Shown piece after piece: positions 11,706-26,288 of a stretch of 64,000 nt of DNA; positions within the stretch are counted from its first letter, which is position 1, and every line of letters begins with the position of its first letter. The stretch lies in assembly GCA_030762175.1 (NCBI GenBank), contig CM060843.1, forward strand, positions 118,784,869-118,848,868, in the 5' to 3' direction. This stretch comes from Metallyticus violacea. Its lineage: Eukaryota > Arthropoda > Insecta > Mantodea > Metallyticidae. Made by a program: the position numbers and the translations under genes. Under the pieces are notes generated by a model. It saw nothing but the letters and a program-made list of their open reading frames with translations. It did no database searches and was not told where the DNA came from.

Positions 11706-14311
11706 CTGACAAGAGGCAAGTCCTGTCAGATTTAAACTCGTTACTGATGTCCCTTCGACTCCCCAGCCGGCTTTTAAGCATGGGAATAAGACGAGAGCTG
11801 TAGAACTTGATCAACTGCACTTGGAGGTAAATGTAAAATAACCAGCCATACATAACACATTTGAATTCTGTTGCATTTTATCAACAATGACCCGTATGTA
11901 GAATGACTTCTCGTATGCTGTTTCACTGTCTCAGATACAAAACAAACTCTGTTACCACTCCAACTTGTAGTACTGATATTTTGTCCTCAGTTTTTTAATA
12001 TTTTATCCATTTATTCACTCTCCTCTGATTCAGACGAGTACCTTTATAGTTAACATTCATACCTACTGTTGTTGATTATAGACTCTGTCTGCCATGGAAA
12101 CATTTACCACTTCATTACAGTTCCATGTTGTAATTTAAGAGTATGATCATGGTTCATGAGCAGTAGCATATTACTAATGAGCAATTTGTGTCCCAAAGTA
12201 ACATTTTTCATATATCTCCATAATGTTTAGAATAACCCTTCAGGTGTTAAATAACTTTCCCTCGTAAAATAATATTCCATATGTTCTTTAATTTAAAATA
12301 TATGTAATAGGATAATTAAGTACCTAGGTGTAAAAGGAAGGGGACAACAAAATGCATACATGAAATGATTTTTTGCAAAATTCGATTTTTCAATTTTTCC
12401 CTCTAGTGCCTGTGAGATAATAAATATAAAGCAATTTTCAATTCCATTTTAAAATTTATATTACAAAGAAGTGAATATTATATTTTCTTCAATACTCCTA
12501 TAGTTTATCTGACATTTTTATAATATTTATTTACTAAGAATGCAAGTGGCAGCGCGTTGAGGAGAAAGCGGAAGTGTATTTTGCTCCCTTGTTCATGGCT
12601 CAAAACATGTTCTAATCACCCTAAAAATGGATAAATATCGCAAAATAACAACCTTAAAGTAAATAATTATCAAAATAAGCTCTTAAATCTTAAAAAAAGT
12701 AATCAAAAACTTTGACTAAAATTACCTAAAAGCCATGCATTTCTATAACCGCTGCTCTTGTGTGGGGTTTGTATATTTACGAGAATTATTTAGGATGCAA
12801 AGATATAAAAAGAAGTTTGACTGTGCAAATGAATTATTTGAGCTCAAACGTAAGAATCTCAATGCTAGACCACGCAATAAATGAATAAATTAGATTTGTA
12901 AATGCGGAAGTGATTGTAGCCGATATATTAAATCAAATAAGATTGTGAAATGAAGAAATTCTAAATATATGTATTAAGAGGGAATAGGGGATCTGAATAT
13001 ACCAAGTGGAAGGAGATTTATCCTTTGAACTAGAAAAAGATCTCCATGATGACAATGAAAAAGGTTATGAACACTTTTCTTCAATCTTTCATAGTTTTGT
13101 AGAAAAAAGTGCTTGAAAAAAGAGACGTTTGGCAACCGCGCAGCCACTGGAAGGACACTACTGCGCAGGTCAGTATTAAACAAGGAACATACGCGGGAAA
13201 TATGGCCGCTACATGAATTTCGGAAAGCGGCCGCGCGGTTACGATCTACCAATTACATAACGGGAACTGTAATGTTTAATACTTTCTAAGAGAGTAATTT
13301 TCAGTGTTTAATGAAAATATATAAAAACGAAACCAATTTTCTTTAGCTTTGAATAAACAGCTGTAGAAAATAAATGTTTTGCACTTAAACATTCATTCAA
13401 AAGTACTAAAACTAAGCTTCAATAGATTCAATACATTTTAGTGAAAGAAAATAAAACATTCATGTTTTTACGAACCATTCAATAAAACAAAATGAGCATG
13501 AAAACATTTTACTTAACTTAAAAAATACGATAAAATACTTGCATTTATTTTAACATACAGTGAATGTTGCCATGGTTGCGTACGCTTATACAAAAATGTA
13601 ATTGAGCGATCAGCCACTATGTAAAAATGCACTAGTGCTGATTTTACACTGCGAGCTCATCCCTTTATACCAAACGGTCAACCTCACATTGTCAGGCACT
13701 GTCGCAATATCGAACTCCGGTTTGAAATTGTCATTTATACAAAATAAAAAGGATAATTTGTGGCGAAATGTAGCGCTTAAGGAAGAGAGAGAAGAGAATA
13801 AAAAATGCTGATAGGCCTTGTCATACCCGTTTTGTGTTTTAAAATTGCGCAAAAAGTATTTTATTTTGTTAAAATGAGTTTTCACGGTCTACAACGTATT
13901 ATTCTTTTTCAATTATATTTGTATATAGAATTCATATCCTAAGCTGGTGACATCTACACCCCTTCCACCCGGTTTATTGAGAATAGATATCAAGCTTAGG
14001 TATTTTATATTTATTTTATATCAATTTTGATAAATATTTTGGGGAACGCTACACATTTAATTCAATGAACAGCATAAAAAATACATGAAATAGGAAGCTT
14101 ATTGCGCAAATAAAATCACCGACTGAATTCCTTTGTTCTCTAGCACCCTCATCTTTATTTTAAGTATGTTTTTTATTTTTTGTTCGAATTTATGATAATC
14201 TTTTATATCAGATAATACAGTAAAGAAGAGTTAATATAGGCAATAAATCCATTTTGTAAATTTACTGCTTTAGTCAGTAAGAACTCTCTTGTGGCATTTT
14301 GTCCTAAACAA
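11706..14311. other. No gene recognised
   Basis: Unremarkable AT-rich DNA. The reading frames at 12974-13252 (-) and 13602-13885 (both strands) have no recognisable domain. Confidence 0.5.
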
Positions 14312-14487
14312 GCTTCCTTCGGAAGGAAAGTATAGCAAAGCCGTGGGTCCCATGTCGTACATTTACGGCACGATAAAAAGTCTCAAGTCTGAAAGAAGAG
14401 GCCTCGGAGCAAAATTTGCCACTCTGATTAGAATGGGACACTGATGACCTGAGATGTTAAAAGCGTCCATAAATAAACCAAATCAAC
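14312..14487 (+). repeat. SINE family A, 5'-truncated copy A2
   Basis: Begins inside the body at CTTCCTTCGGAAGG and continues through the GCCGTGGGTCCCATG and CTGATGACCTGAGATG blocks to the AACCAAATCAA tail. The tRNA-like head is missing. No clear target-site duplication is seen. Confidence 0.85.
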
Positions 14488-17400
14488 TGGAAGGATTATG
14501 CGCTATCAATGCAACGTAGGCAAAGTTATCGCCCGCAATATAATTGTAAAATATATTATAAAAAATATACAGGGCGAGGCTCTCTAAAACATTCTAATGA
14601 TTCAGAACCCAAATATTTTCTGTAGTATTTTTAGAACTTATTAAATAAGAAGACACTCCAATAATATTAGAAAATTTTTATAAATAGACTGTATATAAGA
14701 AGAGGAGCTTCGACTTTAATTGCATATCTGGCTCTCATTTCTAGATAATGGTGGAAGGAGAAATGAGAATAGAAATTTGATAAGACGGACTCTTCATGAA
14801 CTAAAAGATGTTCAGGAGGGCACTTAATAAATGTACAACATTTAACTTGGCATGTTGTAAATTCTTGTCATCGTGGAAAGCTATGAAAAGAGTAATTCAT
14901 ATCTCCTTTTGGGGGGAATTCTATTTATTTATCCAAAATGAACAAGTTTCCACCAGGAAGGTTAGGTTTTCTGCCTCTTTTTAACCTGACAAATCTTTTT
15001 GACTCAGTAATATTATACTGTCTTTATCCACGGTTCTGCATACATGCATAAACTCGCCTTTCTGTTTTTTGTGCCGAAATTATTATATAGCTAAGGCGGG
15101 TCTTAAACATCCCCTGATTGCCACTTCTTATAGTATTTAGTAAGAGGTTTTGGAGAAATATAAACCAATCCGAAATAAATAGATAATTAGAAACATTCAT
15201 GTAACTTATCCGTGCTCCAAAATAATATTCTATCGACCAATGTAAACTAATGTGGTTGCAAGACGAATATTTTCCTTCCCATCTTTCAGGCTTAGGACTA
15301 GCAGCTTATGAAAACTGGTATGGTTAAAAATGTTAGCTTGCGCTAGTTTATGTTGTAATTTGATTGACCTAAGTAAATTAAAATTAAAATAACGAGGGAC
15401 AATTTTCATAATGTGTAACATGAATATACCCAACTTTATATTTTTGGATGGCATTGTCAATAAGTAGCATGGATATATTCGAATCTTTATATTCTTCAAT
15501 TGCTTTGAATAATTTAGTTTTATTTGTCTTGACTTGGTAATACTTTGAAACTGAATGTATATGTCTGGTAAATTTTAAAACGTAGATAAAATTGTAGATA
15601 TTAAGATCAGTAGCATTAAAATCCCTGCTAGTTTGCTGATCTTATAAAATGTTAAGAAAATTGGAAATATTAGGATGAGCAGCATTAAAATAATGCGTTA
15701 GTTGTGTGACAACACTGCTTGGGTTGCATCTTCTTGCTAGCCACTAAATAGTCATCTTAAGGTTGCATTGATTCCGAACCTTCTCCCACATCCTCAGATT
15801 TCAAATAGAGAAATCCAAAACAATTTTCCTATATCTGTTTGTTCTATTATACCGCACTGCTAATCCAAGTTGCCGAATCTTTCGGTAAATGAAATGGAAA
15901 ACCTATGATTTTGATTTCTAGTCATGCGAACATTATTGCAATAAGTAGATTTGTTGAAATCTGATAAAATGGTCTTTGGAGAACATTTCAGTCCTTGTTT
16001 ACCATCCGAAGTTCAGCGATCTAAAATTCTCTTTGTACTTAGTCGTACAAAACACAAGAGGAATCTAACACTGGTTGAAATATCCAAAATTCCACAAAAA
16101 TTTGGCACATTATTAAAAGTTTTAATCTATAAGAACTGTTTCTTATTGACATAATACTTTGCATCAGTGTTACATGAAAATGTCAAACGGTTTAATGTGG
16201 TTCCGGTTCACTAGCAAAAATTTCTGTTTTTAGTTGGGCTGCTAGCCTTGAATTTTAAAATGAACTTCTCCTTGTGTTTCTGGAAGGAGCTAATAGTGTT
16301 CAATACATTTCGTGTAACGTAGGAAAAATCTTGCGTTGTCAGTCCTTCCTTCAGATTATCTGTTAGTTCAATTCGTAAGACTTTTCCACCGCTTTCCGTT
16401 CTAATTGCCGAAAATACATCTCTTCTTAATTTTGTTAGAGCAGAGGATGCATGAGTACTATGTGGAACATTCTTGCGACACACTATGTTGTCGACTCCAA
16501 TTATATATACCCTGTCCTGCTTTCAGTTGTATAGCATCAATTGACCCTTACCTGTCTAATTCGTTACCACAACGCTCTGTTTTATTTATACACAGTACTG
16601 TCCCGTTCTGCCACATCCAAGAATAAAAACTTGGTCCTACGGAGTTTACCTAACTGAAAAAAATAACGATACACTGCTGGGAGCTGGAGAGATGGCCGGT
16701 CAGGCTAGTCAGAGGAATGTGCTGACAACCCAACTATTAAATATTCTGCTTTCGTTAACTCAACGAGAATCTTAGGTGTAAATACGTTATGTGTAAATGT
16801 ACCTGATATAAATACGTTATATGCGGGAGATGATGTCCCACCACCATTCAAGTTAAAGCACAAGACCGTCTGTTTCCATTAATTTCTAAGTAACGGACAA
16901 TTAGCAACCACTTTGAAGAAGCGGACACTTGCCCCCAATAATACTAAATCAACAGACTACAGCAATCTGAACAATGTGTATGCCACGTCTCCCTCCACAA
17001 TCGTTATTGATGTTATCGGCATCAGATTTTTGCTACATTGTGGTTGGTAGTGTTGCTTCCAAACAAATGGAACATTTGACAACTTTAGGGATAATTTGTT
17101 TTATAGCGTTTTTAAGTTAGATTATATTATACTTTTATATTTTTCTTGGGTTATGGTTTACGTGTTTAAATTTGCAGCTCAAATGGAATGGGGGAAGGAC
17201 GTGGCTTCGCATTTTATAGATTGTTGTAGTTTATTGATTTAGTATTATTGGGAGAAGTTTTTAGTTTCTTCAAAGTGGCAGTTAATAGTCTGTTACTTAG
17301 AATTTTATGGAAACAAATAGTTTTGTGCCTTAAGTGATCGATGTTAGTAGGAGTGTGGGTAATGTTTATTAGTTGGAGATAGACTACCAAGTAGGTCCTA

Positions 17401-20327
17401 CATATAGGTAGATATTCACATCCTTTCTCGCTCGGAGGAATCATTCGAGAATAAGTAAGGCATTTACATCAGGTATGTAATAGTTGTAATTATATTTGAT
17501 AAAAGTCGGATGATGTAATACATTTATGTTATTTGATAAATTATAGTTGTCTGATTTATCAACGTTCTGTTCCTCTTCATAGCCAAGCGAGTGCGTAATA
17601 GTCAAACATGTTCTACTAATAATCAATGGAAATTTGTGAGCATGTAGGAAGATCGTTATGTATGTGACCATTAAGTAATCTGTGGATGCTGTCTTTAAAT
17701 CCATTCCTAGTTTAATTTTTGGCAGTTGCGGATACAATTCGACAGTAAAAATACCTTATTTCACCGTAGAAGATAAACTAAGAATACATATCCTGGAGGT
17801 TTCTTAAGTTTTTCTTTTGGCAGCGATTTTATCCCCAAAAAGGAGACTCGAAATCTTCCAGTACTGTGACTAGGCTTCATAGTTAACCACACTCGAATCG
17901 AGGTTGCAGTCCGAGTCGTGACGTAGAGTTTTGCCTATTTTACTGATTCCAAACCTTAACCTAACACAGAGGTTATTAAAAAAAACACTCATTTAAAATA
18001 AATTGCACCCTCTCTCGAAAATATCCTTGTGTTCATTGTTGTATGCGTCATCTGCAGGCAGAAAAAAGTGAATGGGAGTGACGGTGCTTAACTTATAAAC
18101 AATGATTCAATATACAAACATTGTGCTATTTTCTATTAATAACTTGTATTAATGTGTTTTCATGCTACCGCTCATTCCCTTCCACTTTTGGAGGATACAC
18201 TCAAAATATAAATTAAATAACACGTATCTTGAGAAAAAACTGTAGCGATCAAATGTCCGTTTTCCGTTTTACCTGAATATTTTTCAAATATATAAAAAAG
18301 TGCTTATTAGTTTTACTTTATATCTGGGTGTCATTTTACTATAGTTGCGTAAGCCTGTTGTAGCGAGTGTTCGAAAAAAAGTTAAGTGCTTAAATATAAA
18401 AGTCAAAAGTAGCGGTGGTTAAACTACATACATGAAACAGTACAGTTGAAGACAGCAATATACACAACTACTGGAAAACTTGTTCGTCAAATGTAATCCG
18501 TTGAAAACTCCTTTCAGTGGCCTTTATCCATGAAAGAAGCGTAAAACTCAAGTTTATAGGCAAGACCATGCCAAGAGAGACGTAACAAACAAGCTGTAAA
18601 ACTGAACCAATGTATGTAGTTGCCTTTTATTAAATTAGAGCTCCCTTTCAAGACTGAAAACGCGCAACTCTTCTTATTTCCCCCTCCTCCCTGTTTGCAG
18701 TAAAGCGTATGTCAGAGTCAAGATTTAAGTGCATATGATTCGTTTACATAGTCACTTTACTGAAGTTTAAAATTTCACTAAAAACTATCTATACATTCTA
18801 TTAGCGATAGGTTTCTTACTCTTTCGCTATTTACTATTCTCCAGTATTAGGATTTATACCTCCTGTGAATTAGGGATACCACCTGTCTCTTGATGCGCAT
18901 GAACACACACACTCGCTCAATGGGTGATCAGTTCAATGTCAAAGCTACCCTTAAGACATCACAATTAAAGCTGGATGCAGACACACGTTGAGGCTGAATG
19001 ATGCTGTGTGTTTAATGTACCTGTTAACAATTAAGGTTTAAAAAGATAATGAACGAATGATTGATGAAATGGCGTGCGTAAACTTACTCTGCAATTGCAT
19101 ACAACATACTGACAAGAGCATGAAGGCGGTCGAAATGGATGATGAATCCGTGGCAAAAAATACTAATCCGATAATGACCATTTCTGAAAAATACCTGAGG
19201 AACACTACGGAAAACCTCGATCTGGTTAGTCGGTTCAGGGTTTAAACTTAAGACTTTCCAAATACGAGACCCAAACTTTACTCGGCAAGTTTGAACTGTA
19301 ATAAAATGTAATTTTACTGAATTACCTTACATGTTTGGACTTTACCGTAAGTCAATTTAAATGTAATTACTTGTCAACAAGGGTATCGACCTCGTGAGCA
19401 CGATACTGTGCAATCTTGCAAATCGCTATAAGAACTAAAACACCGAATTGACTTATAACTTTGTAAACATGGTTATAACGTTTCTCTTTCTTTCCGAGAC
19501 GCATTTCCGCCCTCCACAGCGAAAATTAGATCCATTTATTATACTAATGGAAACCACACAGTGACGTCATTTAAATCAAATGTATAGCGGTAAAGTCCGG
19601 AAATAATTTGATTACCCAATTTGTGCACTGAATGAATTCCTTAGAATGTAGTTTTTCAGAGCTTTTATCAAGAAAAATAACTGAAAATAGTTTAGCGATT
19701 CCCTATATAAAATACTACCATACACATTTCAAGTTCAACATGCATTTTATCAAGATATATTTATCATTAGCAAGCATTTAGCATTTGTAGTTTGGATGCC
19801 GTTCACAAATAGAAAAAGAAGAAAAAATCCCCAGAAGACGGCTAAAATTCTCGAATTCTGGAGATCTTGAGTGCTCCATTTGTGTGGGGATTCCCTACTC
19901 CTCAGCTCAACATCTCATAAATACTTGATGAAAGTTTTGTGTATAAACTAGTAAGGATGTCTTCAGTTTTGGTGATAATATTTACAGCATTAGAGTGAAT
20001 AAATGGCTTGAAGTGTAATTGCCTAAATAAAACTGAAACAAAAAGTCATCCAATACGGATGCTGTTCTATGCATACGCTGTTCAAAATATTGCTGTTCCG
20101 TCAAAAGATTCAAGAATAAATTATTAAATTGGTGTACGCTCAAAACGCTGCCGCGGTTGTGCGAAAGGGAAATATGAGATGGACCTTGTCCATACCAAAT
20201 ACTTCATGAAAGCGCTGAAACTTCAGGACAAGTAAAGGAGGTAACAGAAAAATTGTTATTAAAAATATACTTTAGAAAATAATAATCATAAACATGTAAT
20301 TACTTTAAGTTTAACTTGAATAGGTGA
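14488..20327. other. No gene recognised
   Basis: About 5.8 kb with no supported gene and no repeat family I can identify. Reading frames here (for example 15230-15499, 16211-16483 and 17441-17737, all minus) lack domains and have a chance-like composition. Confidence 0.5.
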
Positions 20328-20352
20328 TTTTTTTTTTTTTTTTTTTTTTTTT
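20328..20352. repeat. Poly-T run (25 T)
   Basis: An uninterrupted run of 25 T. It creates the poly-lysine stretch in the minus-strand reading frame at 20286-20474, which is therefore not credible as a gene. Confidence 0.9.
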
Positions 20353-21872
20353 GGACAGAATAATACTTTAAAAATTACTGAGCATTTAAATAGTTGTTTA
20401 TATTTTAGTGTATACATGAATTCTAAAACAGGCAATAATACTGTAATATTAAGTAATTTTACTTCAATAAACACTATTTCATTCTATACTTCTATTTTTC
20501 ATCATTTCTATTCAAACAATAATCAAAGAACATCTTAAATTTACAACCAGTTTGATTACATTTTAGGTTTTACTTCTCACTTACACTTTGAAATTGAAAG
20601 TGCCCTTTAGCTTTTAATATTACTCATTGATTTTATGGAACCGTTTATTTTCTAATGTTGCCTAGCATTCTGGACTGTTTTTCTTTGAATTTGGATAGAA
20701 TGAGAAAAAAGTCTGTCATTTATAGGATGAAAAAAAGTTATTTTGGGTAAAACTGCAATTATTAATTTTGCAGAGATACAGCCCATTTCGAAAAATCCTG
20801 ACTAACTCGTTTACATTTTGTCTTTTCTTTTAAAATGTACGTCATTTTCAACATTTGATTACCAGATCACAGCTATTGTATTAAATGCTGAATCGTTTTA
20901 TGTGCAAATTCATAATATAACAACACCTAGTTTGCCAAGCAATATAAGTATTAAAAATATAATTATTGCACCCTCTTTTAAAATTTTAAAATTTCAACAT
21001 CAAAGGGCACTGATCAATTTTAAACTTCAATGTGCGAGTAGCTAGGGGTGAGAGGTGAAACCTAAAATTTAATTAAAATTTGTTTTCAACTTTCCTCAGT
21101 ATCAAAAAGTTAAGGTATTTAATATATAATCAGACTGGGAAGTTTTCTTTATTATATTTTGAATTTTTTCTGTAAAGATTTAAAAATACAGCAAAAAGAG
21201 GGACATACAATGTACCCATATATATAATAAGCAGTATTACTGAAACTATTGTTTATGTTTTAATATCCACATAAAAATTAGGACTATTATAATAAAAGAA
21301 GGGTTTAATATTTAACAGCAATAAAGTAACACTGTAAAAGCAATCCTAGTATTAATTTGTTTATTTTCTATATTTAAAAAAAATTAGAAAATATTAATAT
21401 AACTAAAATTTTAGTAGTTACATTGTAATAAAATGCTCACTTTTGCAATGAAATTGTATAAAATTTATATTACAATAAAATACTTTTTGTTTCAAAAATC
21501 CGTAGCTATTTTGCTCATTTGCAATAAAGCAAATTGTTTGCTTTGAAGCAAATGTGAACAGTCTGTATCAAATTACTTCATCTTCCGTGTATTTCCTCCT
21601 ATAGTTGTAATATAACCAATTTATGATAAAAATTGATAGTAGGTTCTGTGCTTTGTAATAAATGTGTGCTTAATATTAAATTACACAACTAAACTACAAA
21701 AATTGTAGTTATAGTTCAACGTGGAAATTTATTCATTTTAATAAGTCGTCAATTTTTAAAATTTGTTAATCTTGCATATCTTAAATATTAGACTCTGGTT
21801 CGCTGTATTAAAGAGTTTATAAGTTTAACGCTACTTTATATCTGAGTATCTAAATTTCCTTCAATAGACAGG

Positions 21873-22222
21873 TCATCCATTTTGGGAGTTTTGCTTGCTG
21901 CTTTTCGTGTGGAAAGGGAAGAAACTGCTTTCTGGACAGTTCCTTGCTCTAGCCAGGAATTCCTTTTCAATTTTATGACGCCAATGATGTCCAGTCATCA
22001 GCTTAAAAGCTTCAACAGCAGACTTTGGAGGCTTTCTTATCTTAGAAAGGGCTCTCCGCACTCGGCCATGATACTGCGTTTTATGCTTCTTGAGAAGGCG
22101 CTCAACTGAAAGGAGCAATCCTCTGCTTCTTCTGGAAATTTCATGTTGTTTCCTTTCTTGCAAAGTAGATGCCTGCTTTCTTTTACCGTCAAGAGAAAAT
22201 GTTTCTTTTTCGCAGATTGCTA
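21873..22222 (-). pseudogene. Unrecognised basic reading frame, possible exon or retroelement relic
   Basis: The minus strand is open from about 22222 (after a CTTTAG that could be a weak splice acceptor) to a stop at 21875-21873. There is an internal Met at 22163 giving 96 residues. The product is rich in Lys, Arg and Ser, with a run RRALSKIRKPPKSAVEAFKL followed by MTGHHW. The AVEAFKLMTGH stretch is reminiscent of the C-terminal tail of some LINE ORF2 proteins (a TGH motif), but the match is too short to rely on. An AATAAA lies downstream near 21730. Composition looks more protein-like than that of neighbouring chance frames. Function unknown. Confidence 0.25.
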
Positions 22223-22449
22223 AAGCGTTATTGTGGAATTAACTTCTGTTTTGTATAGTGGATATCTATAACAGTATACTTGGATAATATGATTTGTTTG
22301 TTCCATTTTCACAAAAAACATCACAATCTCTACAATCGGTAACCCAACATTCCTAAAATTGCCTACCTTATGGAAAAGAAGGAAAATAGAATAAAGGAAG
22401 TGGGGAGTATCTATCATGACTCGCACCACAATTACATTTTTTTTAATTT

Positions 22450-22732
22450 TATTTATATACGGACGCTCTTTAACATCACAGGTCATCAGCGTCCCATTCT
22501 ATTCAGGGCGTGAAACGGCCAACAATTTTTGCTCAAAGGCCTCTCTTTCAGGCTTGAGGTTCTTTATCGTATCATAAATGTACGACATGGGACTCAGACT
22601 TTAATTCCCTTTCGAAGGATGCCATACTAAGGCTTTTTACGCCCGAAAATGTCCAACGGTCCTGGCCGGGATCGAATCCGCGACCTTGGGTTTAGGAGGC
22701 AAGTATGGTTACCACTAGACCACCAGGACCGA
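22450..22732 (-). repeat. SINE family A, full-length copy A3
   Basis: The minus-strand element has an intact tRNA-like head. Its B-box-like GGATTCGATCCC is at about 22672, and the head ends at CGGTCCTGGTGG near 22732. The tail has drifted to ATAAATAAAATT. No clean target-site duplication is visible, so the tail end is approximate. Confidence 0.85.
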
Positions 22733-25700
22733 CATAATTTAAAGTTGTCATATTATTTCAGTAGATAAATGTATTAATTTATGTGTTAATTTAATTATCG
22801 TATATAAATAAATGATTAATTCCAATAATTGTGGAATTGAACACTTAAGTTATAGCAGTTAGGTATTGTAAAACCAGTAAAAATCTAACGTATTATGAAA
22901 ATTAGGCATACATTAATTAATGGTAAAAGATAATATAGTCATTTCTAATGTTACTAAAGAAAACAATTTATTACCATTAAATGAGGATGCTTAGCACTGA
23001 GAACATTAGTGCAATATAGTATAACACTTTTACGTCACAAAAAGTTCAAAAAATGATGCATACCACTATATTTCTATATGTTTGATGTAAACATGTAAAC
23101 GCTACATGAGGTCTCGAAATTCATAACAAGAATACTTGTCTGGAAGAAATACCACCAATAGAACAAAAATAATATATAATTCAATCAAGAAATGTACAAA
23201 GTCATTACTTATTTAAAGTCATTTCACTCGATCCAGCATCTTCCTTTTTTGACAGCGCTCTAATCCAAAGAAGTAGAAGAAAAATATGTTAGATTTTTAA
23301 CTATATACACACAACAGCCAGTATTGGGTTAGACAAGCAAGGACAGCAGTGTATGACCGTGTGGGGAGATTTTGTATCCCTAAAACTTTTTACGTATTAT
23401 CTTATTCTTCTAGCAACATCGTCAATAGAATTGGAAGAAGTAATGAGTACAATCTATAAATATCTATATCTTTCGAACTAAATAATAGGTAAACTGACTT
23501 ACGACAAACTACACAGAGAAGATTATTCTAAACAATGAACAATGCTTAGGGCAGACAGTACCTTTCAAGATTAGTACAGTAAAGGCATTACCCAGCAAAT
23601 ATCAGCAGTGTGGAGAAATATTTAGGAGCATTCAACTTACTGTCGTGAATAACAGTGTAACAGAAGAATCAAAAAGATAAATAAAGGACACTAGGGTTCC
23701 ACCCGTTTCTGTACTGAGCCCAAACTTTGCCTCTTAGTTCAGAGAGAGAAAGAGAAGTACTAAGAACATTCTAAAGTAACAAGAAAAAAAAATGCAAGGT
23801 ATCAGACAATGGCGATAGGAATTAAGAACGGAAGAAAAAATGTCATACAGTGAGCTGCATAAACTCGCTGTGATAAGGATGAATCGCAACCGAGATACTT
23901 GCGCGTCAACTTGAGAGCCACAAAGACGACCACCTTGAGGACGCTTTTTGACAGCCACTGGTCTACAAGGCGAGAAATGCAGTATCGAGACGCATCTCTT
24001 GAAAGAGGTATCCAAGAACTTGGTTTGAACTTTCCCAGTATGGAAACCCAGAACCGCAGAACCCAAAACCATCTTGCTTTGGCAAGGAGGTCTTGTTCAT
24101 TCTGGGATTTCGTGATCTATTTATAATTGCAAATGAGTGGTTGACAATTCTTATGTTACTGGAATACCACGAAGGCCAGAAGTTGCACTTAATTTCAGTG
24201 GATGGGAGTGATGTGCAAAGTAGGAAAATGGGCAAAAATCACAAGTTCCTTAAAATAAAAGTCTACACATAGCTCCATTTTACTTTTATTATATTTATTT
24301 TCCAATAATAAAATTCAAATTATATAATAAAACGTAAAAATAGAAATAAAATGTGTGTGTGTATAATATATCCAAAGGGGCCGATGTTATTGTTTAGAAT
24401 GCCAATTTTATATCCAACTCTTTAAATTAACCGTGCGGTTGAAACACAGAATTAATAAAACAATACTGAGCTTAATGCGGGTTGTTTAACCCGATATTTG
24501 AAAATTTAGTTTTAAAGATGAAAGAAAAAACAGTAGTGCGAGAACAAGTGAAACATGAGATATTTAACTTAATCTACCTATGTGAGTTAGAAAGTTCAGA
24601 AAAAAGAGGTACACAACACTGAAAGGAAGAAAGGTCTGAAAATCAAACTTTTATAATAATGAAATACATTTAATGAACTTGGAGAACGTACCTTAACAGG
24701 AATATTGAAAAAAGTACCTGTACCTAAGCAATGAATATAACAAAACTTTTCAGCTGTATTACTATTCATTTAATAATTATATTATAAATATGAAACTTAC
24801 ACGTCATTAAGGGTCAAAATACATACAGATATAAGTAGTATACGCAGACTTACAGATAAAAAAGAAATAACGAATACTTGTTTACATAATTCTTATATTA
24901 ATGCAGTAACATTTTAAGTGAAATGTGGACAAAATGAAATGCCCATTTATATGCAATGAATAACAGTGACATATCTAAAGGTGCATTTCAGGATCAAACA
25001 TTGGACAGTAGAAGACAAGCTTGTATCAAATTTTATTAAATGAAAACGAAACACTCAACTTATACCGTGATGATAATGTTAATTACTGTAATAAAATATC
25101 GAACTTTACTTTGGATTAGTTCATTTTTGTTACGGGTCTTAAATTCTATATGCTATTTCAATCTGCTCCTTTTCAACTTTAGGAGTGAAGTCAGTACGGA
25201 GTATATAAGCGACATTGAGATAAGAAAGGGGTGGCAAAATACTATAAGAAAAAGAGGTAAATTTTCTTACTTGTGTGAACGAGAAGAGCTCGCCTATGAA
25301 ACAAAGAACATTTAAAAATAATACAAAGTACATTTCAAAGATAACGATAAATGTGAATTTTAAATTTTCTTTCTACTTATTATTTGCTTTTCTTTACTCT
25401 TTCACACTTAGCAGAGAAGCGATTACTTCCAACATTTTGACAAACGTATAAATTGTGAGTTTGCTGCGCATGAACCCATAACAAACTCTTTTCGAAATGT
25501 CTTTTGTTCAATTCAAAATTGATATCTGTGTCAGTTCTCCAGTAGACACTGCAACAACCAAATATACTATCAAGAGCTCACATAATTGCTTTCCGAAAAG
25601 TATAATAATTGAATAAGTAACCTGTTTGGATCTTTTAATATTTCTTCCGAGGTTAACCGTAATTTGGAGTAAAATTTATAAATGAAATATTTGATATTCG

Positions 25701-26084
25701 TCTTGCAAAAGGAGGGAAAAGATTCAACTAGAACCATTTAGAAAATTTGTGGCAGTCCGTATTAAGATACTTTTACACAAAATATTTTGCATAGGCTTAC
25801 GGGATATTTCCATCATTGAGGCTCTCGGGTTAAGTTGTGCATTTGTTAGGCAATGTTACCAACTTTTCGAGTTAACTCTCATCCCTGGATAAGTATTTGA
25901 AACCACTGGAAGCACAGCGAGATCTCTATTTTTGCGAGAGAATCGGTAGTTTTGATATGTAACCTCACCGACAAACTTTGAGGAATGAGAGGATAATATT
26001 TTGTTAAGGAATATAATGTTCGCTTATACCACTCTCTTTTACAGGCGCATCGCACGAAGTGTGCTCTGTTATGTTGTGTTGGTG
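22733..26084. other. No gene recognised
   Basis: No supported gene. The reading frames at 23734-24235 on both strands overlap one another and show no recognisable domain. Confidence 0.5.
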
Positions 26085-26262
26085 TGGTGATGTTGCGCTC
26101 AGGAACACGTGGTTCCAGCACGATGGAACCATAACGCATTTTAGCATAGATGTACTGCATATTTAACCGCAGAATTTTGGGAACAATGGATTTGTTGCAT
26201 GGCTAGCCAGCACGATCGCCCGATTTAAAGTCCTTTGAATTGTTTTCTTAGTCATGTTAAGA
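26085..26262 (+). pseudogene. Transposase fragment (Tc1/mariner-like, DDE region), broken
   Basis: Read across frameshifts, the plus strand gives WFQHDGTITHFS, then a gap, then PARSPDL. These match the QHDGAPAHFS...WPARSPDLTPLDFFLWG block that surrounds the second and third catalytic acids in a group of arthropod transposases, usually found with a DUF4817-type helix-turn-helix domain. The final SPDLTPLDFFLWG part is degraded, and the following sequence runs into a TA microsatellite. At least one frameshift and a stop make it non-functional. Family recognition is from memory of the motif and was not searched. Confidence 0.55.
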
Positions 26263-26263
26263 C

Positions 26264-26288
26264 TATATATATATATATATATATATAT
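26264..26288. repeat. (TA)n microsatellite
   Basis: About 12 TA units directly after the transposase fragment, followed by further ATATAC-rich palindromic sequence. Confidence 0.9.

Noticed and set aside
20286..20474. Minus-strand frame with a poly-Lys stretch
   Set aside because: The lysines come from a 25-base homopolymer run.
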